NCBI GenBank assembly: GCA_022826925.1
Contig: JAJDTX010000186.1
Span: forward strand, 1-64,000
From: Bryobacterales bacterium
GTDB taxonomy: Bacteria > Acidobacteriota > Terriglobia > Bryobacterales > UBA6623
Length of the DNA stretch: 64,000 nt
Direction of reading: 5' to 3'
In this document: positions 1 through 8,515 of the stretch, piece by piece
Layout: every line of letters begins with the position of its first letter
Position numbering within the stretch: position 1 is the first letter of the stretch
Notes under the pieces: model-generated
What the model saw: only the letters and a program-made list of their open reading frames with translations
Told to the model about the DNA's origin: nothing
Databases searched by the model: none
Position numbers and translations under genes: made by a program

Positions 1-144
1 GATACGGGCACTGTCGCCTAGGCGACCACACGGCGGCCCCGGCCGCAGAGCGGAGCAGCGTCTGGAGCCCGCACTCCACCCCGGGTATGGCTAAGCAGCT
101 TCGAACCGAGTCTCGTCGGTCTGAGGCAAAGCCTCGCTAGAAAT

Positions 145-170
145 AGGGGCCGCACCGAAGCGCGGCCCCT
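145..170 (-). terminator. Terminator-like hairpin after the TonB receptor gene
   Basis: A perfect 9-bp GC-rich stem (AGGGGCCGC at 145-153, GCGGCCCCT at 162-170) encloses an 8-nt loop. On the minus strand it lies about 30 nt past the stop codon of the receptor gene and is followed by a short ATTTCT tract, so it probably ends that transcript. A second small hairpin (GAGGC-aaa-GCCTC, 123-135) lies just beyond. Nothing else is recognisable in positions 1-201. Confidence 0.6.
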
Positions 171-201
171 GAGTGTTCGGATCCGGTCGGAGGCGTGTAG
201 C

Positions 202-3200
202 CTACCAGCCGAGCCTCAGCCCGACGCGGAAGAACCGTTCGTCGATGCCCTCTCGCCCGGTGTTGCGGATGCGATTCAGGATCATGAACGTCCCCGAAGT
301 CACGCTCCGGCTGTTCGGCCGCTCGAAATGCGGCGTGTTGGTCATGTTGAAACCCTCGGCGCGGAATTGCAAGGTCACCCCCTCGCTGATCTGGAACTTG
401 CGGAAGATCCCCATGTCAAGGTTGAAGAGACCAGGCCCCCGCACGCTGTTCGGGCCACAAGTGCCGAACCGAGGGCCGTCCGGCTGCGCAAACGCGCCGG
501 GATCGATCCACAAGTCGTTGCTGCCCGCCTTGACATAGCGCGGCTCGCCGACGCAATCAGCGATTTGAGAGGAGGCCGCGGCATTGAGTTCGTTGCTGTT
601 CGCTGTAACAGAGAACGGCGTGCCTGTGTAGGCGCTCATTAGCCCGTTGATCTGCCATCCGCCCAAGATCATGCCCAGCGGGCTGTCAACAAGCAGGTTC
701 TTGCCCTTGCCGAACGGGGTCTCGTAGATGAAGGTCATCTGGAAGTTCTGCCGCACGTCTTGGTTGAGGTCCCCGTAAGTGCGATCGTAGAAGCGCGGGA
801 TTCGGAAGAATCCGGGACCATCCCCAGAGTCCTCATCCGTGTAGCCCCGGCCGTGGGCCCACGTGTACGCTAGGTTCACCTGCACACCGTTGCTGAATCG
901 GCGCTCGAGCTTGGTTTGCAGGGAGTCGTACTTTGCCGTGCCGAGGCTGCCGAACAATGTGGTCGAGCCACTCCGCCCCCAGAGCTTATTCAACTGTCGG
1001 CCCGCGTTACCCTCGCCGATGTCGCCCCAGTTCTGTTCCAAACCAGCAAGTTGGTTGACCGAGCGAGTCGCCACGTAGCCAGCAGACGCAATCCAGTTCC
1101 CGAAGCGCCGCTCGAGCGTCAGATTCCACGACTGGATATAACCTCTGGTGAGGTTCTGCGTGTCCATCGTGCGCACATTGGTATTCAGCGGGAGATCTAG
1201 CACGCCGTCCCCGAGCGACGGCTCGTTGATGACCTCCAAGCCCTGCCGGAGTGTGGTCGAGTACCCGTAGCTGTTCGGCAGGCCGGGGCCGTCCTTGGCC
1301 ATGATCGGGTAGTTCGTGCGCAGCGGCCGCGCCCAGTTGAAGGGATCCACCGTGACGCCGTACCCCACGCGCAAGACTGTGTCGTCATCCACGCGGTAGG
1401 CAAGTCCGACGCGCGGCACGAAGTTATGCTTGCCGACGTCGATGCCGCAATCCTCCGGAATGCTTCCGACTCCGCACGCCCAGATCGTGTTGTTGGAGAA
1501 GTCGTACCGCTCCAAGCCCCGCGACGCGCGGGTCGGGAACGGGAAGATCTCGTAGCGCAGGCCATAGGACATCGTCAGCTTGGGCGTGATTTGCCAGCGG
1601 TCGCGCACGTAGAAGCTGAGCAACTGCGTCCGCGTGAAGTAGCCGTTCTCGTTGAACTGCCAGATCTTGCCTGCGTTCTGCGGAAACCCTAGCAGCCATG
1701 CCGCGTGGGCGTTGTAGTCGTTCCCGCGCTCGCCGCCCCGCCGCTCGGTCGTGTTCTGGCGGAAGCGGAACTCGCCGGAAGCGGCACCGGTGCCTCCCGA
1801 GAACTCGGGCTGGTTGTGGTCGAGATCCTGCAGGTAGATGTCGGTCCCGAAGCGGATATTGTGGGTCCCCTTGGTCCAGTTGGCGTTGAGCACGAACTGG
1901 TTCTGCGGGTCCGAGCGGTAGTACGGCTGGAAGCTGTTGGACATGCCCAGGCCCTCGAAGCCGTCGATGCGCAGGCGCGGCCATCCGCCATCGATAAACC
2001 GGTTGGACTGCAAGCCCGGGATCTGCAGCACAGACCAGCCGAGGTTCTCGTCCAGCCGCTGCTGCTCGACGTTCGTGTCGACCAGCGTGTAGCCGTAGTA
2101 GCCATCGACGATGAAGGTCGGCGAGACGACCTTCGTGACCGAGATCGTGCCCGAGTATGTGTTGCCGAAGCCCGTGCCAGGGTTCGAGTTCGTCGGGTGG
2201 AGCCGGTTGCCGCCGAACGGCCCGAGCGTCTGAGCGTTCGCCATGCGGTAGTCGAGGAAACTGAACCGAATGAAGCCGGTCAGGGTCGGGCTGAGGTTGA
2301 AATTCGTCTTGGCATCCACCGTGTCGCGGAAGAACGTCGTCGAACCGTCCGCAACATGGTTCTGCCCCAGCCCCAGCGCGCCGCCGTTTCCGCCCAGCAG
2401 GTTGCCGATGTTGTTGGGGTCGGGGAACGCCGGGTCGTGGATCATGGCGGACACGCCCGAATCGATCCGACTCCTCGGCACCATGTTCCCGGGGAATGGT
2501 TCGCGATCCCGCGCGTAGCCGGAGTCGTTCATGTCCTGAATCCCGGTCAGCGGATCGTAGATTGGCGTGGGTGACCCCGAAAGGTCTCCAAACCGCATCG
2601 AATTCGTCGCCATGTCGATGAACCGCTGCGCGAAGCGCGACTCATAGGTGCCTTCGTAGCTGAGGAAGTAGAACCACTTGTTCTTCTTGATCGGGCCGCC
2701 GACTGTGCCGCCGAACTGGTTGTTGATCAGCTTCGGCTGGGCAGAGTTGCGGTTGCTGAAGTACGGATACGCCTTCAAGTGCTGGTCCATGTGGTACTGG
2801 AAGGCAGAGCCATGGACCTGGTTCGTGCCCGACTTGATCTGCAGGTTGATCGCCGCGCCGCCGGCAAGGCCCTGCTCGGCGTCGAATGAGTTCGTCACAA
2901 CGTTTACCGTCTCGATCGACTCCAGCGCGGGATTGTAGCCCGTCATGTGGGGCACCCAGATGTTGGTCGACGAAGCGCCGTCGATGCGGGTGTTGTTATT
3001 CGAGCGGCTCGTGCCGTTGACCGAGAAGCGCACGGCGCGGGTCGGATTTGTCGGCACGGAGTGCGCGTTCTGCGGGGGCGAGAAGCCCGGCAGCGTGACG
3101 AACAGCATCTGGTAGTTTCGGCCGAGCGGCACGGGTACGTTCCTCAGGGTCGTCTCGGTAACCTCCTGCCGCACCTCGGCACGGTCAGTCTGTAGAGTCG

Positions 3201-3585
3201 CGGCTGAAGCCTCGACGGTCACGACCTCGGTGACTTGGCCGATCTCCAGACTCGCGTTGACGCGCGTGACGTTGTTCTGCGAGACCACAACTCCGGTCGT
3301 GGTGGACGCCTGGAACCCGTCCGAGCGCACCGTCACTGTGTAGTTGCCGGTGTTCACCGTCGCGAAGCTGTAATTGCCAGCAGCGCCAGTTGTAGTTTCA
3401 CGGACTTGGCCCGTGTCCTCGTTGGTGATCGTGACCTCAGCGCCGACGATGGCGGCATCTGTGGTGTCCGTCACCAACCCGTCGATCCCGCCTTGGATTA
3501 ACTGGGCGGTAGCGGACGGGGCGATCAACCCGATAATCGCAAGCATGCCGACGGCCGGCCAGCTTACGCGGGGTAGTCTAGTCAT
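202..3585 (-). CDS. TonB-dependent receptor, Oar/carboxypeptidase-regulatory type
   Basis: A 1127-residue outer-membrane receptor for TonB-driven uptake of large or scarce substrates. It starts with a signal peptide (hydrophobic AVGMLAIIGLIAPSATA near residues 11-27). A carboxypeptidase-regulatory-like beta domain follows (about 33-115: GLVTDTTDAAIVGAEVTI, GNYSF, GNYTVTV), then a plug domain (about 120-260, with LRNVPVPLGRNYQMLF) and a long beta-barrel ending in an aromatic residue (VGLRLGW). This architecture and size are typical of the large Oar-like receptors expanded in Acidobacteriota. The substrate cannot be read from sequence; the nearby sulfatases make an oligosaccharide plausible but unproven. 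The gene stands alone with a leader of about 120 nt. Confidence 0.93.
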   Translation of the reverse strand: MTRLPRVSWPAVGMLAIIGLIAPSATAQLIQGGIDGLVTDTTDAAIVGAEVTITNEDTGQVRETTTGAAGNYSFATVNTGNYTVTVRSDGFQASTTTGVVVSQNNVTRVNASLEIGQVTEVVTVEASAATLQTDRAEVRQEVTETTLRNVPVPLGRNYQMLFVTLPGFSPPQNAHSVPTNPTRAVRFSVNGTSRSNNNTRIDGASSTNIWVPHMTGYNPALESIETVNVVTNSFDAEQGLAGGAAINLQIKSGTNQVHGSAFQYHMDQHLKAYPYFSNRNSAQPKLINNQFGGTVGGPIKKNKWFYFLSYEGTYESRFAQRFIDMATNSMRFGDLSGSPTPIYDPLTGIQDMNDSGYARDREPFPGNMVPRSRIDSGVSAMIHDPAFPDPNNIGNLLGGNGGALGLGQNHVADGSTTFFRDTVDAKTNFNLSPTLTGFIRFSFLDYRMANAQTLGPFGGNRLHPTNSNPGTGFGNTYSGTISVTKVVSPTFIVDGYYGYTLVDTNVEQQRLDENLGWSVLQIPGLQSNRFIDGGWPRLRIDGFEGLGMSNSFQPYYRSDPQNQFVLNANWTKGTHNIRFGTDIYLQDLDHNQPEFSGGTGAASGEFRFRQNTTERRGGERGNDYNAHAAWLLGFPQNAGKIWQFNENGYFTRTQLLSFYVRDRWQITPKLTMSYGLRYEIFPFPTRASRGLERYDFSNNTIWACGVGSIPEDCGIDVGKHNFVPRVGLAYRVDDDTVLRVGYGVTVDPFNWARPLRTNYPIMAKDGPGLPNSYGYSTTLRQGLEVINEPSLGDGVLDLPLNTNVRTMDTQNLTRGYIQSWNLTLERRFGNWIASAGYVATRSVNQLAGLEQNWGDIGEGNAGRQLNKLWGRSGSTTLFGSLGTAKYDSLQTKLERRFSNGVQVNLAYTWAHGRGYTDEDSGDGPGFFRIPRFYDRTYGDLNQDVRQNFQMTFIYETPFGKGKNLLVDSPLGMILGGWQINGLMSAYTGTPFSVTANSNELNAAASSQIADCVGEPRYVKAGSNDLWIDPGAFAQPDGPRFGTCGPNSVRGPGLFNLDMGIFRKFQISEGVTLQFRAEGFNMTNTPHFERPNSRSVTSGTFMILNRIRNTGREGIDERFFRVGLRLGW

Positions 3586-3899
3586 CTTTGTTTTGTCCTC
3601 CTGTCAAAGACTCGGTACTTCACGAACTGGTCGATGTACCACGGCTCCGAGCTCAGCTCGGCGAAGAGCTGGCCAAATACCGTAGCGACTAACCAAAGAC
3701 CAGTTACAACACTATCATACCCGAAACTTTGCATATGATTTACAGAACTAGACGATAATTTACTTTTGTGCGCCTAGCCCGGCCAAGGGCTGCGAAGGTC
3801 CCGGGCTGTATTTCAGCAGCGCCATGTTTGACCCGTACACCGCCGGCGCGGTACCATGAATACTCGCGAAGCGGTCCCGCTTCGTGCACCGTTTCGGAA
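3586..3899. promoter_or_regulatory. Divergent intergenic region between TonB receptor and rplM
   Basis: This 314-nt gap holds outward promoters. For the receptor, the minus strand has a -10-like TATGAT at 3714-3719 inside an unusually AT-rich patch (about 3690-3770), giving a 5' leader of roughly 120 nt. For rplM, the plus strand has TTGACC (3828-3833), an 18-nt spacer and TACCAT (3852-3857). No gene or RNA family is recognised in between. Confidence 0.5.
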
Positions 3900-4334
3900 A
3901 TGTCGAACAAGACGTACGTCCCCAAAGCGTCCGAGCTGACCCATGACTGGTACGTCATGGACGCCGAAGACAAGCCCTTGGGCCGCTTGGCCACCCAGGC
4001 CGCGACGCTGCTGCGGGGCAAGCACAAGCCTAACTTCACCCCGTTCATGAAGACCGGCGACTTCGTCGTCGTCGTCAACGCCGAAAAGGTCTGCCTGACC
4101 GGCAAGAAAGAGACAGACAAGATCTACTACCGGCACACTGGCTACCCGGGCGGCATCAGGCAGGAGACGGCCAGGGAGGTGCGCGAGAAGCACCCGGAAC
4201 GCTTGGTGGAGCGAGCAGTGGCGGGCATGCTGCCGAAGAACAAGCTCGGCCGGCAGCTCAAGTCGCGGCTCAAGGTGTACGCCGGTGCTGACCATCCGCA
4301 CCAGGCGCAGCAGCCGAAGCAGTGGACCTTTTAG
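3900..4334 (+). CDS. rplM: 50S ribosomal protein L13
   Basis: A 144-residue large-subunit protein of normal family length. Family landmarks are the N-terminal [19 protein letters not shown], the middle [19 protein letters not shown] and [10 protein letters not shown], then [17 protein letters not shown] and the C-terminal [14 protein letters not shown]. The reading frame is open upstream to 3768, but those residues show no family similarity and overlap the promoter, so ATG 3900 is chosen. It is first in the rplM-rpsI pair, which leads the translation block. Confidence 0.97.
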   Translation: MSNKTYVPKASELTHDWYVMDAEDKPLGRLATQAATLLRGKHKPNFTPFMKTGDFVVVVNAEKVCLTGKKETDKIYYRHTGYPGGIRQETAREVREKHPERLVERAVAGMLPKNKLGRQLKSRLKVYAGADHPHQAQQPKQWTF

Positions 4335-4373
4335 CCGGCTGTAGCGGAGTCAGCGGGAACAGGAGACATCGTT

Positions 4374-4769
4374 TTGCCGAATCAAACACAGTGGTTGGGG
4401 ACGGGTCGGCGCAAGAGCGCCATCGCCCGTGTGTTCCTGCGCCCGGGGGCGGGCAAGATCCAGATCAACGAGCAGTCGCCGGAACAGTACTTCCCGACGG
4501 AGTCCCTCAAGGCCAAGGTGCGCCAGCCGCTGCTGGCCAGCGAGACTGACGGCAAGTTCGACGCGCTGATTCGGGTCCACGGCGGCGGCAAGTCGGGCCA
4601 GGCTGACGCCGTCCGCCTGGGCATCGCCCGCGCCCTGCAGGAGTTCAACAGCGAGTTGCGGCCGCTGCTCAAGAAGGGCGGCTACCTGACTCGCGATCCG
4701 CGCAAGCACGAGCGCAAGAAGTACGGCAGGCCCGGCGCTCGCAAGCGGTTCCAATACTCGAAGCGCTAG
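4374..4769 (+). CDS. rpsI: 30S ribosomal protein S9
   Basis: A 131-residue small-subunit protein. It has the S9 landmarks [17 protein letters not shown] near the start, [22 protein letters not shown] in the middle, and the basic C-terminal tail [18 protein letters not shown] that reaches the decoding centre. The start is TTG at 4374, supported by AGGAGA (4361-4366) 7 nt upstream. It lies 39 nt after rplM, the usual pairing. It is nearly certain. Confidence 0.97.
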   Translation: MPNQTQWLGTGRRKSAIARVFLRPGAGKIQINEQSPEQYFPTESLKAKVRQPLLASETDGKFDALIRVHGGGKSGQADAVRLGIARALQEFNSELRPLLKKGGYLTRDPRKHERKKYGRPGARKRFQYSKR

Positions 4770-4840
4770 TTGGGGATCGAATCAAGCTCACATAGCGTCC
4801 GTGGCCAAATCCTGCTTGGAAGGTCCCGGTCGTTCGGGGC

Positions 4841-4855
4841 GGCTTGTAGCAAGCT
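4841..4855 (+). other. Small hairpin in the rpsB leader
   Basis: Between rpsI and rpsB (4770-4891), GGCTTG-tag-CAAGCT forms a 6-bp stem (one G-U pair). It lies about 36 nt before the rpsB start codon and could belong to a ribosomal-protein leader structure. No known S2 leader family is recognised. Confidence 0.3.
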
Positions 4856-4891
4856 GCCGTAGACCCGCGCACAGCCGCCAACGGAGGTACC

Positions 4892-5671
4892 GTGCCGCAA
4901 ATCACCATGAAGGAATTGCTCGAAGCCGGCGTTCATTTCGGGCACCAGACCAGGCACTGGAATCCGAGGATGAAGGAGTTCATCTTCGGCGAACGCAACA
5001 ACATCCACATCATTGACCTGCAGAAGACCCTGAAGAACTTCAAGGAAGCGCTGCAATTCATCGGCGAGCAAGCCGCCTTGGGCAAGACGATGCTGTTCGT
5101 CGGCACCAAGCGCCAGGCCCAGGAGGCCGTGGCCGAGGAGGCCCGGCGCTGCGGCATGTACTACGTCAACCATCGCTGGCTCGGCGGGTTGCTGACCAAC
5201 TGGGTCACGGTGCAGAAGTCGCTCGATCGCTTTAAGGAGCTCCAGCGGCTCGCCGAGGAAGATGGCTACGAGGGGCGCAGCAAGAAGGAAATCTCGCGCC
5301 TCGAGCGCGAGCGCAAGGCGCTGGCAGCCAACATCGCGGGCATCAAGGACATGCCGGGCTTGCCGGACATGGTCTTCATCATCGACACGCGCAAGGAGGA
5401 GATCGCCGTGCACGAGGCGCGCAAGCTCAACATCCCCGTCATCGCGGTTGTGGACACGAACTCCAACCCGGACGAGGTGGACTACGTGATCCCTGGCAAC
5501 GACGACGCTCTGCGGTCGATTTCGCTGTTCACCACCAGGGTGGCGGACGCGGTCCTCGAAGGCAGGGCTGCCATCCCGCCGCCCGAGGACGAGCCGGCGG
5601 GCGATGAGGGCGTCGATTCGACCGGCGCGCTGGCGGACGACGGCGTCGGCGTGTCCGCGGTCGCCGAGTAG
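4892..5671 (+). CDS. rpsB: 30S ribosomal protein S2
   Basis: A 259-residue protein of the small subunit head/body junction. Diagnostic segments are [20 protein letters not shown] at the N terminus, [33 protein letters not shown] and [22 protein letters not shown]. The C terminus (about residue 225 onward) is an acidic low-complexity tail. The start is GTG 4892 with GGAGG (4883-4887) just upstream. It is followed 49 nt later by tsf, the conserved rpsB-tsf order. Confidence 0.97.
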   Translation: MPQITMKELLEAGVHFGHQTRHWNPRMKEFIFGERNNIHIIDLQKTLKNFKEALQFIGEQAALGKTMLFVGTKRQAQEAVAEEARRCGMYYVNHRWLGGLLTNWVTVQKSLDRFKELQRLAEEDGYEGRSKKEISRLERERKALAANIAGIKDMPGLPDMVFIIDTRKEEIAVHEARKLNIPVIAVVDTNSNPDEVDYVIPGNDDALRSISLFTTRVADAVLEGRAAIPPPEDEPAGDEGVDSTGALADDGVGVSAVAE

Positions 5672-5720
5672 GCGCAGGCCAGGCCGGTCTCGACGGAAGA
5701 TTCTCTAGGGGAGGCATGCA

Positions 5721-6323
5721 ATGGCGGAAGTTAGCGCAAAGCTAGTCAAGGAACTGCGCGACAAGAGCGGCGCCGGTTTCATGGAGTGCAAGAAGGCCTT
5801 GGTCGATGCCGGCGGCGATCTCGCTGCCGCCGAGATCGCGCTGCGCAAGCGCGGCGTGGCGATCGCCCAGAAGAAGAGCGGCCGGGCCGCCAACGAGGGC
5901 GTGGTCGGCAGCTACATCCATGCCGGCGCCAAGCTCGGCGTGCTGGTCGAAGTGAACTGCGAGTCCGACTTCGTGGCGCGCACGGACGACTTCCAGCAGC
6001 TCGTCAAGGACATCGCGATGCAGATCGCGGCCGCCGATCCGCAGTACATCACTCGCGAGCAGGTGCCGGCGGAGATCGTGGACAAGGAGCGCCAGATCCA
6101 GCGCGACCGCGCCTTGCAGGAAGGCAAGCCCGCAGCCGTCGTCGATCGGATCGTTGATGGCCGCATGGGCAAGTTCTACGAGGAGATCGTGCTGGTAGAC
6201 CAGCCGTTCGTCAAGGATCCTTCCACGACCATCTCCAGCTTGCTCCAGACCAACATCGCCAAGCTGGGAGAGAACATGGCCATCCGGCGCTTCCAGCGTT
6301 TCAAGGTCGGCGAGGACTCGTAG
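5721..6323 (+). CDS. tsf: Elongation factor Ts, short form
   Basis: This 200-residue protein is the nucleotide-exchange factor for EF-Tu. The N-terminal UBA-like module (VKELRDKSGAGFMECKKAL) and the core (VLVEVNCESDFVARTDDF) are intact. The protein is well below the roughly 280-300 residues of E. coli EF-Ts. It matches the short subtype lacking the second core subdomain, as in Thermus. The ending KLGENMAIRRFQRFKVG is a normal C-terminal signature, so it is not truncated. The start ATG 5721 follows GGGGAGG (5708-5714). Confidence 0.95.
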   Translation: MAEVSAKLVKELRDKSGAGFMECKKALVDAGGDLAAAEIALRKRGVAIAQKKSGRAANEGVVGSYIHAGAKLGVLVEVNCESDFVARTDDFQQLVKDIAMQIAAADPQYITREQVPAEIVDKERQIQRDRALQEGKPAAVVDRIVDGRMGKFYEEIVLVDQPFVKDPSTTISSLLQTNIAKLGENMAIRRFQRFKVGEDS

Positions 6324-6358
6324 GGCCGAGCCAGTAAGAGCCCTGCGTTCAGCCGGGC

Positions 6359-6364
6359 TATCAT
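6359..6364 (+). promoter_or_regulatory. -10-like hexamer before pyrH
   Basis: TATCAT lies 15 nt upstream of the pyrH ATG, between tsf and pyrH. It suggests an internal promoter giving a leader of only about 8 nt. No convincing -35 element is seen. Confidence 0.35.
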
Positions 6365-6379
6365 GGGGCCGCCCTGACC

Positions 6380-7087
6380 ATGCACAAGCCGCGCCGAGTC
6401 CTGTTCAAGCTGTCGGGCGAAATGCTCGCCGGCCCGGACGCTAGCGGCATTGCCCACGCCCGCCTGGCTTGGCTGGCGGGCGAGGTTGCCTCGGCGCGCT
6501 CTGAGGGCGCCGAGATCGCGCTGGTGCTCGGGGCGGGCAATTTCGTGCGCGGGGCGGCGCTTGCCGGAGCGGGCATCGAGCGCACGACCGCCGACCACAT
6601 GGGCATGCTCGCCACCTTGATCAACTCGCTGGCGCTGGCCGAGGCCCTGCGTGCTGCGGGAGCGCCGAGCAGGGTGCTGAGCGCCATTCCGTGTTCGGCC
6701 GTGGCCGAGCCATACGGCCGCGGGGCAGCCGTCGCGGCCCTTGAGCGGGGCGAGGTGGTCTTGCTGGCCGGGGGCACCGGCAACCCATACTTCACCACTG
6801 ACACCGCCGCTTCCTTGCGCGCGGTCGAAATCGGGGCCGACATGTTGGCCAAGGGCACCAAGGTCGGGGGGGTCTACGACAAGGACCCCGCGCTTCACCC
6901 GGATGCGAAGGCGTTCGGGACCGTGTCGTACGACCAAGTGCTGGCAGAGAGGCTGGCGGTGATGGACGCCACGGCAGTGGCCATGTGCCGCGACCACTCC
7001 CTAAGGGTGCTGGTCTTCGGACTGGACGAAGAGGGTGTCTTGGCACGCGTGGCGCGTGGCGAGACTCCCGGCACGCTGATGTCCTAG
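6380..7087 (+). CDS. pyrH: UMP kinase
   Basis: A 235-residue amino-acid-kinase-fold enzyme that phosphorylates UMP to UDP in pyrimidine synthesis. Visible motifs are the phosphate-binding FKLSGEML near residue 10, LGAGNFVRGA (about 53-62, the GGGNxxRG loop with Gly-to-Ala), DHMGMLATLINSLAL, the active-site GGTGNPYFTTDTAA, and KVGGVYDKDPA. It has normal length and sits in the conserved rpsB-tsf-pyrH-frr order. The start ATG 6380 has no clear Shine-Dalgarno. Confidence 0.95.
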   Translation: MHKPRRVLFKLSGEMLAGPDASGIAHARLAWLAGEVASARSEGAEIALVLGAGNFVRGAALAGAGIERTTADHMGMLATLINSLALAEALRAAGAPSRVLSAIPCSAVAEPYGRGAAVAALERGEVVLLAGGTGNPYFTTDTAASLRAVEIGADMLAKGTKVGGVYDKDPALHPDAKAFGTVSYDQVLAERLAVMDATAVAMCRDHSLRVLVFGLDEEGVLARVARGETPGTLMS

Positions 7088-7114
7088 GCTGTATGGAGCA
7101 AAGGAGAGCAGCGC

Positions 7115-7696
7115 ATGACCCACATCCACGGAGAGAACGTCGCCGAGGTCAACACCGAGGCAGGCGCGCGGATGGAGAAATCGGTCCAAGACCTTTCGCG
7201 GGCAATGTCCACGATTCGCACGGGGCGCGCCTCGATCGCCTTGCTGGATCCGATCAAGGTCGACTACTACGGCACGTCCACGCCCCTGAGCCAGATGGCG
7301 ACGCTGGCCACGCCGAATCCGACGACGCTCACGATCCAGCCATGGGACATCACGCAGTTGGGTGCCATCGAAAAGGCCATTCAGCTGTCCGACCTTGGCA
7401 TCAATCCTGCCAATGACGGCAAGATCATCCGCTTGGCCGTGCCGCCCCTGACCACGGAGCGCCGCCAGGATCTCGTCAAGCGGCTCCACGATGTCGTCGA
7501 GCAGCACAGGGTGGCCGTGCGCAACATCCGGCGCGATGCCAATGAAGCGATCAAGCAGCTCGAAAAGGGAAAGGCCATCTCGGAGGACGAGAGCAAGCGC
7601 GGCCATGACCTGATCCAGAAGACCACCGATGACGCAGTCAAGCGCATCAATGCGGCGGGAGCAGCGAAGGAGAAGGAGATCCTCGAAATCGGGTAG
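7115..7696 (+). CDS. frr: Ribosome recycling factor
   Basis: A 193-residue factor that, with EF-G, splits post-termination ribosomes. Family landmarks are LSRAMSTIRTGRASIALLD, VDYYGTSTPLSQMATL, IQPWD, INPANDGKIIRLAVPPLT and VRNIRRDANEAIKQLEK. The start ATG 7115 follows AAGGAGA about 10 nt upstream. The first ~15 residues exceed the usual family start. It ends the classic translation block. Confidence 0.96.
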   Translation: MTHIHGENVAEVNTEAGARMEKSVQDLSRAMSTIRTGRASIALLDPIKVDYYGTSTPLSQMATLATPNPTTLTIQPWDITQLGAIEKAIQLSDLGINPANDGKIIRLAVPPLTTERRQDLVKRLHDVVEQHRVAVRNIRRDANEAIKQLEKGKAISEDESKRGHDLIQKTTDDAVKRINAAGAAKEKEILEIG

Positions 7697-7730
7697 GCCG
7701 CGACCGCTTGCGACTGCACGGAGGCCGAAC

Positions 7731-8369
7731 ATGGACACGCGGCTCAGGTCGGCAGTGCTTGCCGATTTCCCGGTGGTCTATCCCATCATCGATTCAGGCG
7801 CGGCGAGATCGGCCGGGAGCGACCCTGCACAAGTGGCGAGCGCTCTGGCAAGCGCGGGTGCGCGCATCGTACAGTACCGCCACAAGGGCGAGTTCGGGCG
7901 GCGGCAATTTGACGAAGCCCGTGCGGCGGGCGAGGTCCTGCGCCGGGCCGGCGTCGTTTTCGTGGTCAATGACCGGGCCGACATTGCGCTGGCCTTGGAC
8001 GCCGACGGCGTCCATGTCGGGCAAGACGACCTCCCGCCCGCGGACGTGCGGCGGCTGATCGGCTCGGACATCCTGTTGGGATACTCGACGCACAATGCCG
8101 CCCAGCTCTCGGACGATGCATGCCGGTGGGCGGACTACCTAGCGATCGGCCCGGCCTTCCGCACGTCCAGCAAGCGGAACCCAGACCCGGTGGTCGGGAT
8201 CGAGGGCATACGCGAGGCGCGTTCAATGACCGCCAAGCCGTTGGTCGCAATAGGGGGCATTACGCTTTCCAACGCAAGCGATGTATTGGCCGCGGGCGCG
8301 GACAGCGTTTCGGCGATCTCCGGCATCACCCCCCGCAACATGGCTCAGTGGATGCGGCTGCGCCATTGA
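7731..8369 (+). CDS. thiE: Thiamine-phosphate synthase-like protein
   Basis: A 212-residue TIM-barrel protein of the ThiE/TenI family. ThiE joins the thiazole and pyrimidine moieties into thiamine phosphate. Motifs include IVQYRHKG (pyrophosphate-binding RxK), VVNDRADIALALDADGVHVGQDDLP, GYSTHN, DYLAIGPAFRTSSK and VAIGGITLSNASDVLAAGADS. It could instead be a TenI-like protein, since no other thi gene is present. An upstream open stretch to 7629 overlaps frr; ATG 7731 with GGAGG at 7720-7724 is the better start. Confidence 0.82.
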   Translation: MDTRLRSAVLADFPVVYPIIDSGAARSAGSDPAQVASALASAGARIVQYRHKGEFGRRQFDEARAAGEVLRRAGVVFVVNDRADIALALDADGVHVGQDDLPPADVRRLIGSDILLGYSTHNAAQLSDDACRWADYLAIGPAFRTSSKRNPDPVVGIEGIREARSMTAKPLVAIGGITLSNASDVLAAGADSVSAISGITPRNMAQWMRLRH

Positions 8370-8469
8370 TCAAGTACCATCCGGCCGGTTGCCGCACGCG
8401 GCGGACGACGGCCGCCCGGCCCGATCCCAGTTGTTGTTCCGCCTGATTCGAGCCTGTCCACGGCGGCAC

Positions 8470-8475
8470 TAGAAT
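8470..8475 (+). promoter_or_regulatory. -10-like hexamer before alaS
   Basis: TAGAAT lies 40 nt upstream of the preferred alaS ATG. Its last two bases form part of an in-frame ATG at 8474, which would make that ATG part of the promoter rather than the start codon. No good -35 element is visible. Confidence 0.35.
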
Positions 8476-8515
8476 GGGAGTCTGCCCCAAGGCGCGGGGC
8501 CCGGCACTGTCCTCC

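Noticed and set aside
95-125. TTCGAA-containing stretch resembling a tRNA T-loop
   Set aside because: The flanking bases do not form a 5-bp T-stem, and no acceptor or anticodon arm can be folded. The TTTCGAA near 17694 fails in the same way.
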